Shown here one piece after another: positions 1 through 7,168 of a stretch of 38,038 nucleotides of DNA (positions are counted from its first letter, which is position 1; every line of letters begins with the position of its first letter). This stretch comes from Peptoniphilaceae bacterium. GTDB lineage: Bacteria; Bacillota; Clostridia; Tissierellales; Peptoniphilaceae. The position numbers were made by a program, and so were the translations under genes. Below the pieces are notes generated by a model. It had not been told where the DNA came from and made no database searches. It saw nothing but the letters and a program-made list of their open reading frames with translations. The stretch covers positions 1 to 38,038 of the forward strand of contig JASLJE010000044.1 in NCBI GenBank assembly GCA_030152565.1, read 5' to 3'.

Positions 1-1221
1 CAATTTAAATATATACAAATTGACGAAGGACAAGACACATCCTTGATTCAGCTTAAGATAATCTATATGATTGCCCAGCCAGAAGATAATATCTTTATAG
101 TGGCTGATGATGACCAGTCCATATACGGCTTTAGAGGGGCCAGCCCTAATGAGCTCTTAAACTTTAAGAGTGTCTATCCTAAGGCCAAGATTTTTCTCAT
201 GGAAAACAACTATAGGTCTAGCAAAAACATTGTTGATCTATCCAGTAAAATAATCAACCATAATACAGTTAGGTATGACAAGAACCTCCAATCAACCAAG
301 GAGGAAAAAAATAAGATCAATCTTATCAGGGCCAAGAATAGTCGTATTCAAACCAACTATATAGTTAAGGAAATTTTAGATAAGGGCAAGGATAGGACCA
401 TAGCCGTTCTCTATAGAAACAACATCTCTTCAATAAATATTATAAACGCCCTAAGTGGCAAGACAGACTTTTACATTAAGGACGGTAAGTTTGCCTTTTA
501 TGATCACTTTATTATTAGAGACGTTATAAATATGATTAACTTTTCCTATGATCAAACCGATATAGATCTGTTTGAAAAGATTTACTATAAGTTTAATCTT
601 TACTTGAAAAAAGACTTTATAAATCAAATAAAAATTATGGACCACAGGTCAAACATTGTAGATAGACTAGAAGACTGTGATGGAGTCTATACTTTTTACC
701 AGGAAAAGTTTGAACTTTTAAGATACTATCTTAACCAGTTAAGATATCTGGATGTGGATGACGCAATTAAATTTATCTTTTCCAATATAGGCTACTATGA
801 GTATCTAAAAGAATATGCCAGAAGAAGTAAGACACCTATCCTTACTTACGACAGGGTCATAGATACTCTGATTAATATAAGTAGGGGCTGTAAGACAGTC
901 AAGGACCTAGAAGATAAGTTTAATGAACTTAATAGGGCCCAAAAAGAAGCCTCCCAGGCCAAGAGCAATATAACCCTTTCCACCATCCACGGTTCCAAGG
1001 GATTGGAATATGACAATGTCTATCTAATAGACTTGATAGACGAAGAATTTCCATCAGCCTACTCTATGGATGAAAATGAAGATGTTGGAGTCCTTGAAGA
1101 AGAGAGAAGACTTTTTTATGTAGCTGTTACCAGGGCCAAGGAAAATCTATCCCTTGTAACCTTAAAAAGATTAAATAATAGGAAGGTCGAACCATCCCTC
1201 TTCTTAAAAGAATTAAAATAG
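1..1221 (+). CDS. UvrD/Rep-family ATP-dependent DNA helicase, C-terminal part (5'-truncated by window)
   Basis: The frame is open from base 1, so the gene begins before the window; 406 codons are visible. Superfamily 1A helicase motifs appear in order: motif II IDEGQDTS (Walker B, residues 7-14), motif III VADDDQSIYGFRGA, motif IV-like NYRSS, motif V TIHGSKGLEYDNVYLIDL, and motif VI VAVTRAKENLSLV near the end. The Walker A and Q motifs must lie upstream. Family knowledge: such proteins unwind DNA 3'-5' in repair and replication restart. The piece is shorter after motif VI than PcrA/UvrD, ending about 25 residues later, so it may be a divergent paralogue rather than the housekeeping pcrA. The stop codon is directly followed by the -35 box of the trpP leader, with no terminator between them. 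Confidence 0.93.
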   Translation, partial: QFKYIQIDEGQDTSLIQLKIIYMIAQPEDNIFIVADDDQSIYGFRGASPNELLNFKSVYPKAKIFLMENNYRSSKNIVDLSSKIINHNTVRYDKNLQSTKEEKNKINLIRAKNSRIQTNYIVKEILDKGKDRTIAVLYRNNISSINIINALSGKTDFYIKDGKFAFYDHFIIRDVINMINFSYDQTDIDLFEKIYYKFNLYLKKDFINQIKIMDHRSNIVDRLEDCDGVYTFYQEKFELLRYYLNQLRYLDVDDAIKFIFSNIGYYEYLKEYARRSKTPILTYDRVIDTLINISRGCKTVKDLEDKFNELNRAQKEASQAKSNITLSTIHGSKGLEYDNVYLIDLIDEEFPSAYSMDENEDVGVLEEERRLFYVAVTRAKENLSLVTLKRLNNRKVEPSLFLKELK

Positions 1222-1250
1222 TTGCATTTTTCTTATGAATCATATATCAT
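1222..1250 (+). promoter_or_regulatory. Promoter of the T-box/trpP transcript
   Basis: A -35 box TTGCAT (1222-1227), a 17-bp spacer and a -10 box TATCAT (1245-1250) fit a housekeeping sigma promoter. The -35 starts on the base after the helicase stop codon. The predicted transcript start near 1257 lies just ahead of T-box stem I. Confidence 0.6.
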
Positions 1251-1273
1251 TAGAATTAATAATAAATCATTGA

Positions 1274-1518
1274 TTGGAAGTAGTAATATAATAGGAAGTT
1301 TTTCAGAGAACTATTGGCTGGTGAGAAATAGTAGCGGACTATATATGAATGGATCCAAGAGAGCATCTGTGAACAAAGTATCGGATGACGGCTTCCCCCG
1401 TTACAGGGATAGGATATGTTAGTATCTGAAAGAGGTGTACTTTTTAAAGTACGCGAAATAGGATGGCACCACGAATTTACAACCATTTGTTCCTAATAGG
1501 GACAGGTGGTTTTTTTTA
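1274..1518 (+). promoter_or_regulatory. T-box riboswitch, tryptophan specific, with intrinsic terminator
   Basis: Stem I closes with TTGGA (1274-1278) against TCCAA (1354-1358). It carries the conserved distal-loop motif GGCTGGTGAGAAA and, on its 3' side, GAA-TGG-A. The specifier is therefore TGG (1350-1352), the Trp codon. Stem III is GTAC...GTAC near 1439-1453. The antiterminator T-box GGATGGCACCACG is at 1461-1473. Its TGGC would pair with a GCCA tRNA 3' end, and bacterial tRNA-Trp normally has G as discriminator base. The competing terminator is AACCATTTGTTCC/GGGACAGGTGGTT followed by Ts (1481-1518). Uncharged tRNA-Trp would stabilise the antiterminator and switch on trpP. Confidence 0.93.
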
Positions 1519-1538
1519 TTGGAGAAAGGAGGATAAAA

Positions 1539-1567
1539 ATGACATGAAGAGTAGTCTTATCAAATAA
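1539..1567 (+). other. Tiny start-stop ORF(s) with a strong ribosome site in the trpP leader
   Basis: After the T-box terminator, AAAGGAGG (about 1526-1533) sits an ideal distance before ATG-ACA-TGA (1539-1547), a two-codon ORF. A second ATG at 1544 reads MKSSLIK and stops at 1567. trpP has its own site (AAGGAG, about 1600) and start at 1612. The element is either a minimal uORF or the leftover initiation region of a deleted gene. No function can be read from sequence alone. Confidence 0.35.
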
Positions 1568-1611
1568 TAATATTAATAAAAATACACATAATAAAAACAA
1601 GGAGTTTATAA

Positions 1612-2127
1612 ATGAAAACAAAAAATTTAGTTACATCATCAATCTTATTAGCCCTAGGACTAGTTCTACATTATATTTGTCCTCCCCTACTTTTCGGAGT
1701 TAAACCCGATTTTTTACTGGCAACCATGTTTATATCAATAATCTTATGCTCTGACTTAAAGTCCACCATAGCCATAGGAACAGCAGCTGGAATCATTACT
1801 GCCATGACTACAGGTATGCCTGGTGGCCAGCTAGCAAACTTTGTAGACAAGATTATTACTAGTATGTTTTTCCACTTTATCTGCATAACTTTCAGTAAAA
1901 ATAAAATAAATGTAATAAAATTATCCATTGCAGTCTTTCTTTCCACCATGCTTAGTGGATCAATATTTTTAGGAATTGTAAAAAATATGGCTGGAGCTCC
2001 CATAAACATGGGATATTTATTAGTTACCATAGTTCTGCCAACTTCAATTTTTAACATATTATTTTCAAATATATTACTTAAATCTTTGGGTATGGCAGGC
2101 TTAAAAATAGCAGAAAACCACAATTAA
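1612..2127 (+). CDS. trpP: Tryptophan transporter TrpP
   Basis: This 171-residue, strongly hydrophobic protein with about five membrane spans resembles TrpP (YhaG) of bacilli and clostridia. It shares the start MKTKxLV, the early segment LHYICPPLLFGVKPD, the central GMPGGQLANFVDK (family form PAGQIPNIIDK) and a late VVLPTSIFN. TrpP imports tryptophan through the cytoplasmic membrane; the mechanism of the family is poorly defined. The start is set by AAGGAGTTTATAAATG. The TGG-specifier T-box in front independently supports tryptophan as substrate: scarcity of charged tRNA-Trp would raise uptake. No trp biosynthesis gene is nearby, so scavenging may be the main supply. Confidence 0.93.
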   Translation: MKTKNLVTSSILLALGLVLHYICPPLLFGVKPDFLLATMFISIILCSDLKSTIAIGTAAGIITAMTTGMPGGQLANFVDKIITSMFFHFICITFSKNKINVIKLSIAVFLSTMLSGSIFLGIVKNMAGAPINMGYLLVTIVLPTSIFNILFSNILLKSLGMAGLKIAENHN

Positions 2128-2182
2128 TCAGCTTTTTATTTGACTTGACCCTTTTTACTCTGATAGGCTAAATCTTATAGGA

Positions 2183-3664
2183 GTGATTAATATTAATAAT
2201 CAAGAAGACGAAATAAGTAATTACAATAATAAAGGATTAAGAAAAAAAGATTTTTTCATGTTAGGATTCGGTTCCATGATCGGAATCGGTTGGACGGTTG
2301 CTATAAATGAATGGTTTAAGATATCAGGCGGCCCTATAGGGGCTGCCCTTGCATTTCTCATAGGTACTCTAATGATTATACCCATTGGACTTGCCTATGC
2401 TGAGATGGCCAGTTCCATACCTCTCTCTGGAGGGGTTATCGCCTATGGTTATAAGGGAATCAATAAAAGGATGTCCTTTGTCGGCGGCTGGTTTGTTATG
2501 TTGGCCTATATTATATTACTTCCCTGGGAAGCAATATACATAAATAAGATCCTCTTGGTCTTATTTCCAAGCTTAAAGGCCATACCACCAATTTATTCCA
2601 TCCTGGGGCATGATATTTATCCTCTAGGCTTAATAGTTACAACTATTCTGTCCCTGATAATGATTTATATAAATCTAAGAGGAGCTAAATCATCTGGTAA
2701 ACTACAAACCGTATTTACCTCCATGATTATGGTATCAGCAGCTATCGTAGTTGTATTCTCCCTTATAAATGGAGACCTTAGGAATCTAAAGCCTATCTAC
2801 TCTCAAGTTGAAGGCTATGAACATGACAATATGATAAAATCTGTCTTATCAATGATAGTAATTGTACCCTTCTTCCTGTCGGGCTTTGACGCTGTGTCCC
2901 AGTCCATAGAAGAAGCCAAGTCAGATAAAATAGAAAAATCTATAGGTAGAATTTTAATTATGTCTATCCTAGCAGCAGGTTTCTTCTATATGGTGATTAT
3001 TCTTTCCGCTGGCTATGCCATTAATTGGAAGACTTTCTCAGACTTGGATTCACCATCAGTAGCAATTATGTTTAAGTATTTATATGGAGACAGTAAACTA
3101 GGAGATATACTTTACTACCTAACCATGATAGGTGCCCTTTCAGGACTACTTTCAACATGGAATGCCATGTTCTTATCATCATCTAGATTGATGCAGTCCA
3201 TGGGTAAGGTTAAGTTAATATCACCTAGGTTTAAAGAATTACACCCAGTTTATAAGACACCAGTTAACTCGATAAGATTTGCAGGTATAGCTTCCATAGT
3301 TGGTCCTTTCTTGGGAATCGGCCTAATCAAGCCTTTAACCAATGTTGGATCCTTGAGCTTTATCATAGGTTGGTTAATAACCTCCCTATCAGCCTTGAGA
3401 TTAAGAGAGTTAGAACCAGATCTAAAGAGGCCTTATAAGGCAGGTAAGACTAAGTTTATTCTTACCAGTGCAACTATTATATCCATCTTATTAATATTTT
3501 TATTAATAAATCCTTTCTTGGATACTTTTATGGGTTACATTAGTTTGGCCATATTTGGCATTTGGAGCTTGGTGGGCTTAGCCTTTTACTACTATAGCTT
3601 TAATATAAGAAACAGTATTAGTGAGAAAAAAAGATTAGAGCTTTTCAATGAAAGTGGATTCTAA
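2183..3664 (+). CDS. APC-superfamily amino acid permease
   Basis: This 493-residue protein has about 12 hydrophobic segments. It opens with the APC signature around residues 20-35 (KKDFFMLGFGSMIGIGW) and has ASSIPLSGGVIAYGY near the end of the second or third span, typical of the amino acid-polyamine-organocation superfamily. Substrate cannot be assigned from motifs. It follows trpP by 55 bp and no terminator was seen between them, so it may share the T-box transcript, which would hint at aromatic or general amino acid import; that is inference. The start is awkward: AGGAG (2179-2183) runs into the GTG at 2183, leaving no spacer. A better-spaced in-frame start would be the rare codon ATT at 2192. 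The next in-frame ATG is inside the first conserved motif, too late to be the start. Confidence 0.88.
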   Translation: MININNQEDEISNYNNKGLRKKDFFMLGFGSMIGIGWTVAINEWFKISGGPIGAALAFLIGTLMIIPIGLAYAEMASSIPLSGGVIAYGYKGINKRMSFVGGWFVMLAYIILLPWEAIYINKILLVLFPSLKAIPPIYSILGHDIYPLGLIVTTILSLIMIYINLRGAKSSGKLQTVFTSMIMVSAAIVVVFSLINGDLRNLKPIYSQVEGYEHDNMIKSVLSMIVIVPFFLSGFDAVSQSIEEAKSDKIEKSIGRILIMSILAAGFFYMVIILSAGYAINWKTFSDLDSPSVAIMFKYLYGDSKLGDILYYLTMIGALSGLLSTWNAMFLSSSRLMQSMGKVKLISPRFKELHPVYKTPVNSIRFAGIASIVGPFLGIGLIKPLTNVGSLSFIIGWLITSLSALRLRELEPDLKRPYKAGKTKFILTSATIISILLIFLLINPFLDTFMGYISLAIFGIWSLVGLAFYYYSFNIRNSISEKKRLELFNESGF

Positions 3665-3676
3665 TTTAAAAGGGGT

Positions 3677-3706
3677 AATGGCGACTGTACAGTCGCCATT
3701 TTTTTA
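3677..3706 (+). terminator. Intrinsic terminator after the APC permease
   Basis: AATGGCGACTG and CAGTCGCCATT form a perfect 11-bp stem around TA, followed by a run of seven Ts. It ends the trpP-permease transcript and lies convergent to phaC. Confidence 0.92.
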
Positions 3707-3745
3707 TGCTCAAATGAATTAATTTGTTAGTATAGTATTTTATAT

Positions 3746-4840
3746 TTATTTATTAGATCTCTCTTTTAACCAACCACTGATTAATGGAGCCACTTCTTTT
3801 TGTGATCTACCACTTACGAACATTCCAATATGTCCAGTTGGTATCTTATGGGTTTGTTTATCTAAACTTGAAACGTATCTTTCTAATGGTTCAGATGCCG
3901 CATTTGGAACTTGGTGGTCTCTTTCAGCGTAAACGTTTAATAAAGGCATATTAATATTCTTTAAGTCTACCTTCTTATCACCAATCATCATCTCACCCTT
4001 AACCAATTTATTTTCCTTGTACATATCATTAATAAATTGTCTAAAAGCTTCTCCAGCTTGTGCAGGTGAGTCAAAGATCCATTTTTCCATCCTCATGAAG
4101 TTACTTAAGGAGTCTGGCTCATCCAAATCATCTATTAGATCCACATACTTATTTACCATTAATGACAATGGTTTTAAGGTTAAGAATCCAGTGTTCATAA
4201 AGTCTCCAGGGATATTTCCATATGCTTCAACCATATTGTCCACATTTAGGTATTTACCCCACTTAAATAGTAAACCATCATTTGTTGAAAAGTCTACTGG
4301 TGTAACCATAGTTACTAGGTTCTGAACCTTTTCAGGATGTAGAGCTGAATACATTACTGAGAAAGTACCACCTTGGCAAACTCCCAATAGGTTAATCTTG
4401 TCTACTCCATTTTCCTTTCTGATAAAGTCTACAACGTTATTTATATATCCTTCAATATAATCTTCTAAGGTAATAAACTTATCTTCAGGTGTTGGATATC
4501 CCCATTCAATTATATATACGTCTGTTCCACCTTCTAAGATATTCTTAATAAAAGATCTATCTTCTTGTAGGTCCATCATAGCTGGTGTGTTAACTAGTGC
4601 ATAAACTATAAGAGTAGGTATCTTATGTTGGGTCCTAGTCCTTTTCTCATAATGATATAATTTTAATTTATCTTCTTCATATACAAGTTTTCTTTCCGTT
4701 TGGTTAGAAGCTGTAACATCTAAATCCATGAATGTTTCCATACCCTTAAACATTTTTTCATTAGCTTCTATTATCTCATCAAATGATTGTTTCATCTTCT
4801 CTAAATATTTTTCATTAGTTTCCATTAATTTCTCAGTCAT
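3746..4840 (-). CDS. phaC: Class III polyhydroxyalkanoate synthase, catalytic subunit PhaC
   Basis: This 364-residue alpha/beta-hydrolase-like polymerase joins (R)-3-hydroxyacyl-CoA units into polyhydroxyalkanoate at the granule surface. The lipase-like box GVCQGG gives nucleophile Cys155. Asp308 (AERDHQVP) and His337 (PTGHIGMF) complete the triad, each six residues beyond the positions known in Allochromatium vinosum PhaC (149/302/331). The length matches class III PhaC (about 355), which needs PhaE. It lies 42 bp downstream of phaE on the same strand, with ribosome site AAGGAGA. Class I/II enzymes are about 560-600 residues and are excluded; class IV would pair with PhaR instead. Codons are mainly AT-ended with AGA arginine, like the PFOR gene and unlike most neighbours, which hints at high expression. 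Confidence 0.95.
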   Translation of the reverse strand: MTEKLMETNEKYLEKMKQSFDEIIEANEKMFKGMETFMDLDVTASNQTERKLVYEEDKLKLYHYEKRTRTQHKIPTLIVYALVNTPAMMDLQEDRSFIKNILEGGTDVYIIEWGYPTPEDKFITLEDYIEGYINNVVDFIRKENGVDKINLLGVCQGGTFSVMYSALHPEKVQNLVTMVTPVDFSTNDGLLFKWGKYLNVDNMVEAYGNIPGDFMNTGFLTLKPLSLMVNKYVDLIDDLDEPDSLSNFMRMEKWIFDSPAQAGEAFRQFINDMYKENKLVKGEMMIGDKKVDLKNINMPLLNVYAERDHQVPNAASEPLERYVSSLDKQTHKIPTGHIGMFVSGRSQKEVAPLISGWLKERSNK

Positions 4841-4882
4841 TTAAATTCTCCTTCCATAGAATCAACAAGATATAGAACATCC

Positions 4883-6049
4883 TTATTTAGTTTTTTTCTT
4901 ATTTACGTCTTTATTTTCTTTCTTTTCAGCTTCTAGAACTTCGATTTGCTTGTTAAGTGACTTAACTTCCTTCTTAAGTTCGTAAACTGTCTTGTATAAA
5001 CTATCTATTTGTCCTTTTGTTACTATTGGTGTTGTTTCTAAATATTTTTCCATAACCTTGTCTGTTTCAATCTTAAATCTCATAATTGAATCAGTTGTTC
5101 TAGCCATTAGGTTAGCAAACTCATCTGTGTAGAAGAATACTTCAATTTCACTTTCTAATTTTCTTGTCCAATAGTCATAAAATTCTTTGAATGATTTAGG
5201 TTCTAAGTCTTCTTTTGATAAAGTCATCCATTCTTCCATTGACTTTCTAGCATTTTCATTAGATATAGTAGCTATACTTCCTAAATATTCTGAAACAGTT
5301 AAGATCATTTCAATCATTGCATCTACTGATCTATTTTGTTGTTCTACTAGTTCTCTATTTGAACCAACAACAGGAGACTTCACCAATGCCCCAACTGTTC
5401 TATCATAGTTTTCTTTCCATAACTTGATATATTCAGTTAATTTTTCTCTTGACATAGGAGCTTGCATCCATAATTCCATCATTTCTGGATAAGTTTCCTT
5501 CCAAGGATTAACGAATGTTGATGTTACATCTAAAACTGTTCTAGAGAAGTTAAACGGATTTTCTACAAATGGTCTAAGTTCTTCTGGCATTAATGGTAAA
5601 AGTGATTCTCTAAACATTTTTTCGTAATTCACCATTGCATCGTCAATGATTCTTTGCATTTCATCAACAGTTGGGGTTACATAGTTATCATTTAATTCTG
5701 TATAAAAGTTATACATAGTTAAATAAAATTTATTTGCATTTAACATTTTTTCAAATACTTTAGTTTCATCAACCCCTAAATTTTTTCCAAATTTAACTGG
5801 GTTGTATAAGTCCATCATTTTTTCCCATGCTTCCATAGGATTAGTTACTGGCCAATTCATAGTTCCATTAGCCATGTTCTTTGTAAAATCGAACATTTGT
5901 TGTTGAGCCTTGATCCAGTTTTCATAGTTATTGAACATGTCTTCCTTAGCATCTCCAGATGGAACCTTAGGCATCATAGCATTAAAACTATCCATCATGT
6001 TCTTTTGAGTATCAATCATGTTTTTGTAAAAATCAAAATAATTATTCAT
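4883..6049 (-). CDS. phaE: Class III polyhydroxyalkanoate synthase subunit PhaE
   Basis: The protein has 388 residues from the ATG at 6049, chosen because GGGAGGG lies five bases upstream; an in-frame start nine codons earlier (6076) lacks a ribosome site. It begins MNNYFDFYKNMIDTQKNMMD, is rich in helix-forming, aromatic and Met residues, and contains NPFNFSRTVLDVTSTFVNPW in the middle. The C-terminal 40 residues are a Lys/Glu coiled coil ending in a basic tail. This is the usual architecture of PhaE, the non-catalytic partner that activates PhaC. Adjacency to a class III-sized PhaC makes the call firm. No phasin, depolymerase, ketothiolase, reductase or PhaJ is in the window, so monomer supply must come from elsewhere. 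Confidence 0.9.
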   Translation of the reverse strand: MNNYFDFYKNMIDTQKNMMDSFNAMMPKVPSGDAKEDMFNNYENWIKAQQQMFDFTKNMANGTMNWPVTNPMEAWEKMMDLYNPVKFGKNLGVDETKVFEKMLNANKFYLTMYNFYTELNDNYVTPTVDEMQRIIDDAMVNYEKMFRESLLPLMPEELRPFVENPFNFSRTVLDVTSTFVNPWKETYPEMMELWMQAPMSREKLTEYIKLWKENYDRTVGALVKSPVVGSNRELVEQQNRSVDAMIEMILTVSEYLGSIATISNENARKSMEEWMTLSKEDLEPKSFKEFYDYWTRKLESEIEVFFYTDEFANLMARTTDSIMRFKIETDKVMEKYLETTPIVTKGQIDSLYKTVYELKKEVKSLNKQIEVLEAEKKENKDVNKKKTK

Positions 6050-6070
6050 AGTACCCTCCCAAAATTGTAT

Positions 6071-6082
6071 TAACAATTGTTA
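6071..6082. promoter_or_regulatory. Perfect palindrome in the phaE 5' untranslated region (possible operator)
   Basis: TAACAATTGTTA is a perfect 12-bp palindrome between the phaE -10 box and its ribosome site, about 10-20 bases after the predicted transcript start. That is a common place for a repressor to sit. The shape recalls MarR-type operators, but no regulator gene adjoins. Palindromes of this length can occur by chance in AT-rich DNA. Confidence 0.35.
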
Positions 6083-6097
6083 CATTTCCCTACTTTA

Positions 6098-6126
6098 ATA
6101 ATATCTTCTATATTATTTATTTTCAA
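6098..6126 (-). promoter_or_regulatory. Promoter of the phaE-phaC operon
   Basis: On the minus strand, TTGAAA (6126-6121), a 17-bp spacer and TATTAT (6103-6098) form a near-consensus housekeeping promoter about 50 bp upstream of the phaE start codon. Confidence 0.75.
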
Positions 6127-6466
6127 CAGTTGATATACGATTTCATACTAGGTTATTCATTACCTATTCACTTTGTCTGAATATATGGTAAATCTATATT
6201 AAATTTTATTAATTAATCTTTTCATTTTATTAATTAGTAAAATATGAATATTACCTCACATGAATGGTCGTTCACCTTTATGTTAAGACTATATTACTAT
6301 ATCTCCTGGAGCTTTGCAACCCTTTTCATTAGAAAAGTCTAATATATAAAATATTCGTAATAATTAATATATATAAATTATCGTTATTTATTTATTAATA
6401 AAATATACACAATCTTACATAAGTTATTAGTGTGGTTTGTTAAGAGGAAAACAATTTCCTAGTTAA
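6127..6466. other. AT-rich intergenic spacer upstream of phaE
   Basis: This stretch of about 340 bp has no convincing gene. It is very AT-rich with runs of TTAATTAAT type. It holds one imperfect 14-bp palindrome, TGAATGGTCGTTCA (6261-6274), resembling TetR/FadR-type half-sites. A 10-codon minus-strand ORF (6329-6297) has no ribosome site. No tRNA or riboswitch signature was recognised. Confidence 0.6.
6261..6274. promoter_or_regulatory. Imperfect palindrome TGAATGGTCGTTCA (possible TetR-family site)
   Basis: The outer bases TGAA/TTCA pair symmetrically around GGTC. The half-site TGAATG resembles the core of Bacillus FadR (TetR-family, acyl-CoA responsive) operators. It lies 135 bp upstream of the phaE -35 box, which is far for a simple repressor. 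No tetR gene is present here. Confidence 0.25.
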
Positions 6467-6491
6467 TAAAAAAAGAGCTGTTTCCAGCCCT
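6467..6491 (-). terminator. Intrinsic terminator of the Nudix gene
   Basis: On the minus strand AGGGCTG-GAAA-CAGCTCT is followed by a run of Ts. The stem overlaps the stop codon of the Nudix gene. Confidence 0.8.
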
Positions 6492-7110
6492 AATCTACAA
6501 GTACCTGCCAAGTCCTATCATAGTAGGCAGCAAAACACATTTTTACTTGGTCTAAAGTATTCTTGTTATTATCCAGATTTAGATCTTCTACTTCCTCCAA
6601 GCTAAACCATCTGGCCTCCAGGGTTTCACTATTCTCCCTAAAACTTCCCTTTTTATAATCACAAAGGACAAATACCTTGGTAATATTATTTATATATATA
6701 GGTTTATTGTGCCTATTCCTATCTAAAATAGCTATTAACCTATTAAATTCCACTACTACTCCAGCCTCTTCCCAGGCCTCCTTTATAGTATTTTCCTTAA
6801 TTGTTTGATCCTCATCTACCCATCCACCTGGTAAAGACCACCTATTATTTAACTCTCTAACCAATAAAATCCTATCTTCTTTTATAATTGCCGCCCTTGA
6901 ATCTAGCTTGGGTGTTTGGTAGCCTATATCACTGGCAAATAGATCTTCTATTATATCTTTATCCACTTCACTTTTCTTATCTACCATTTCTATGGCTATC
7001 TCTCTTAATCTTTCATATCTTTCCTTATCAAACACATTTGATGTGTAAGCCAGGCCATTTTGTCCTATAGTTTGAATCTCCTTGGCCCATTTTATTATTA
7101 AATCGTCCAT
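6490..7110 (-). CDS. NUDIX hydrolase with N-terminal helical domain (YjhB-like)
   Basis: The 206 residues comprise a helical N-terminal region (about 1-65), as found in YjhB-like Nudix_N proteins annotated as ADP-ribose or CDP-choline pyrophosphatases, followed by the Nudix fold. The Nudix box starts at GWVDEDQ and ends WEEAGV. It departs from the consensus GX5EX7REUXEEXGU at two places: the first Glu is Gln and the Arg is Lys. The metal-binding EExG core is intact, so activity is likely but the substrate is open. The gene is single and divergent from the DUF218 gene, with a 58-bp shared promoter region, and ends in its own terminator. Confidence 0.88.
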   Translation of the reverse strand: MDDLIIKWAKEIQTIGQNGLAYTSNVFDKERYERLREIAIEMVDKKSEVDKDIIEDLFASDIGYQTPKLDSRAAIIKEDRILLVRELNNRWSLPGGWVDEDQTIKENTIKEAWEEAGVVVEFNRLIAILDRNRHNKPIYINNITKVFVLCDYKKGSFRENSETLEARWFSLEEVEDLNLDNNKNTLDQVKMCFAAYYDRTWQVLVD

Positions 7111-7168
7111 GATAAACTTCCCTTCTTATGTTATTATATTAATATTATCATAAAAAAAAGGAGCTTAT

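Noticed and set aside
1256..1486. Short ORFs on both strands across the T-box leader
   Set aside because: They read through conserved RNA structure; the RNA explanation accounts for the sequence fully.
1671..2123. 150-codon antisense ORF across trpP
   Set aside because: Shadow frame of a well-supported gene, with no ribosome site and no recognisable motif.
6297..6329. 10-codon minus-strand ORF (MKRVAKLQEI) upstream of phaE
   Set aside because: No ribosome site, very short, and no similarity recognised; most likely chance.
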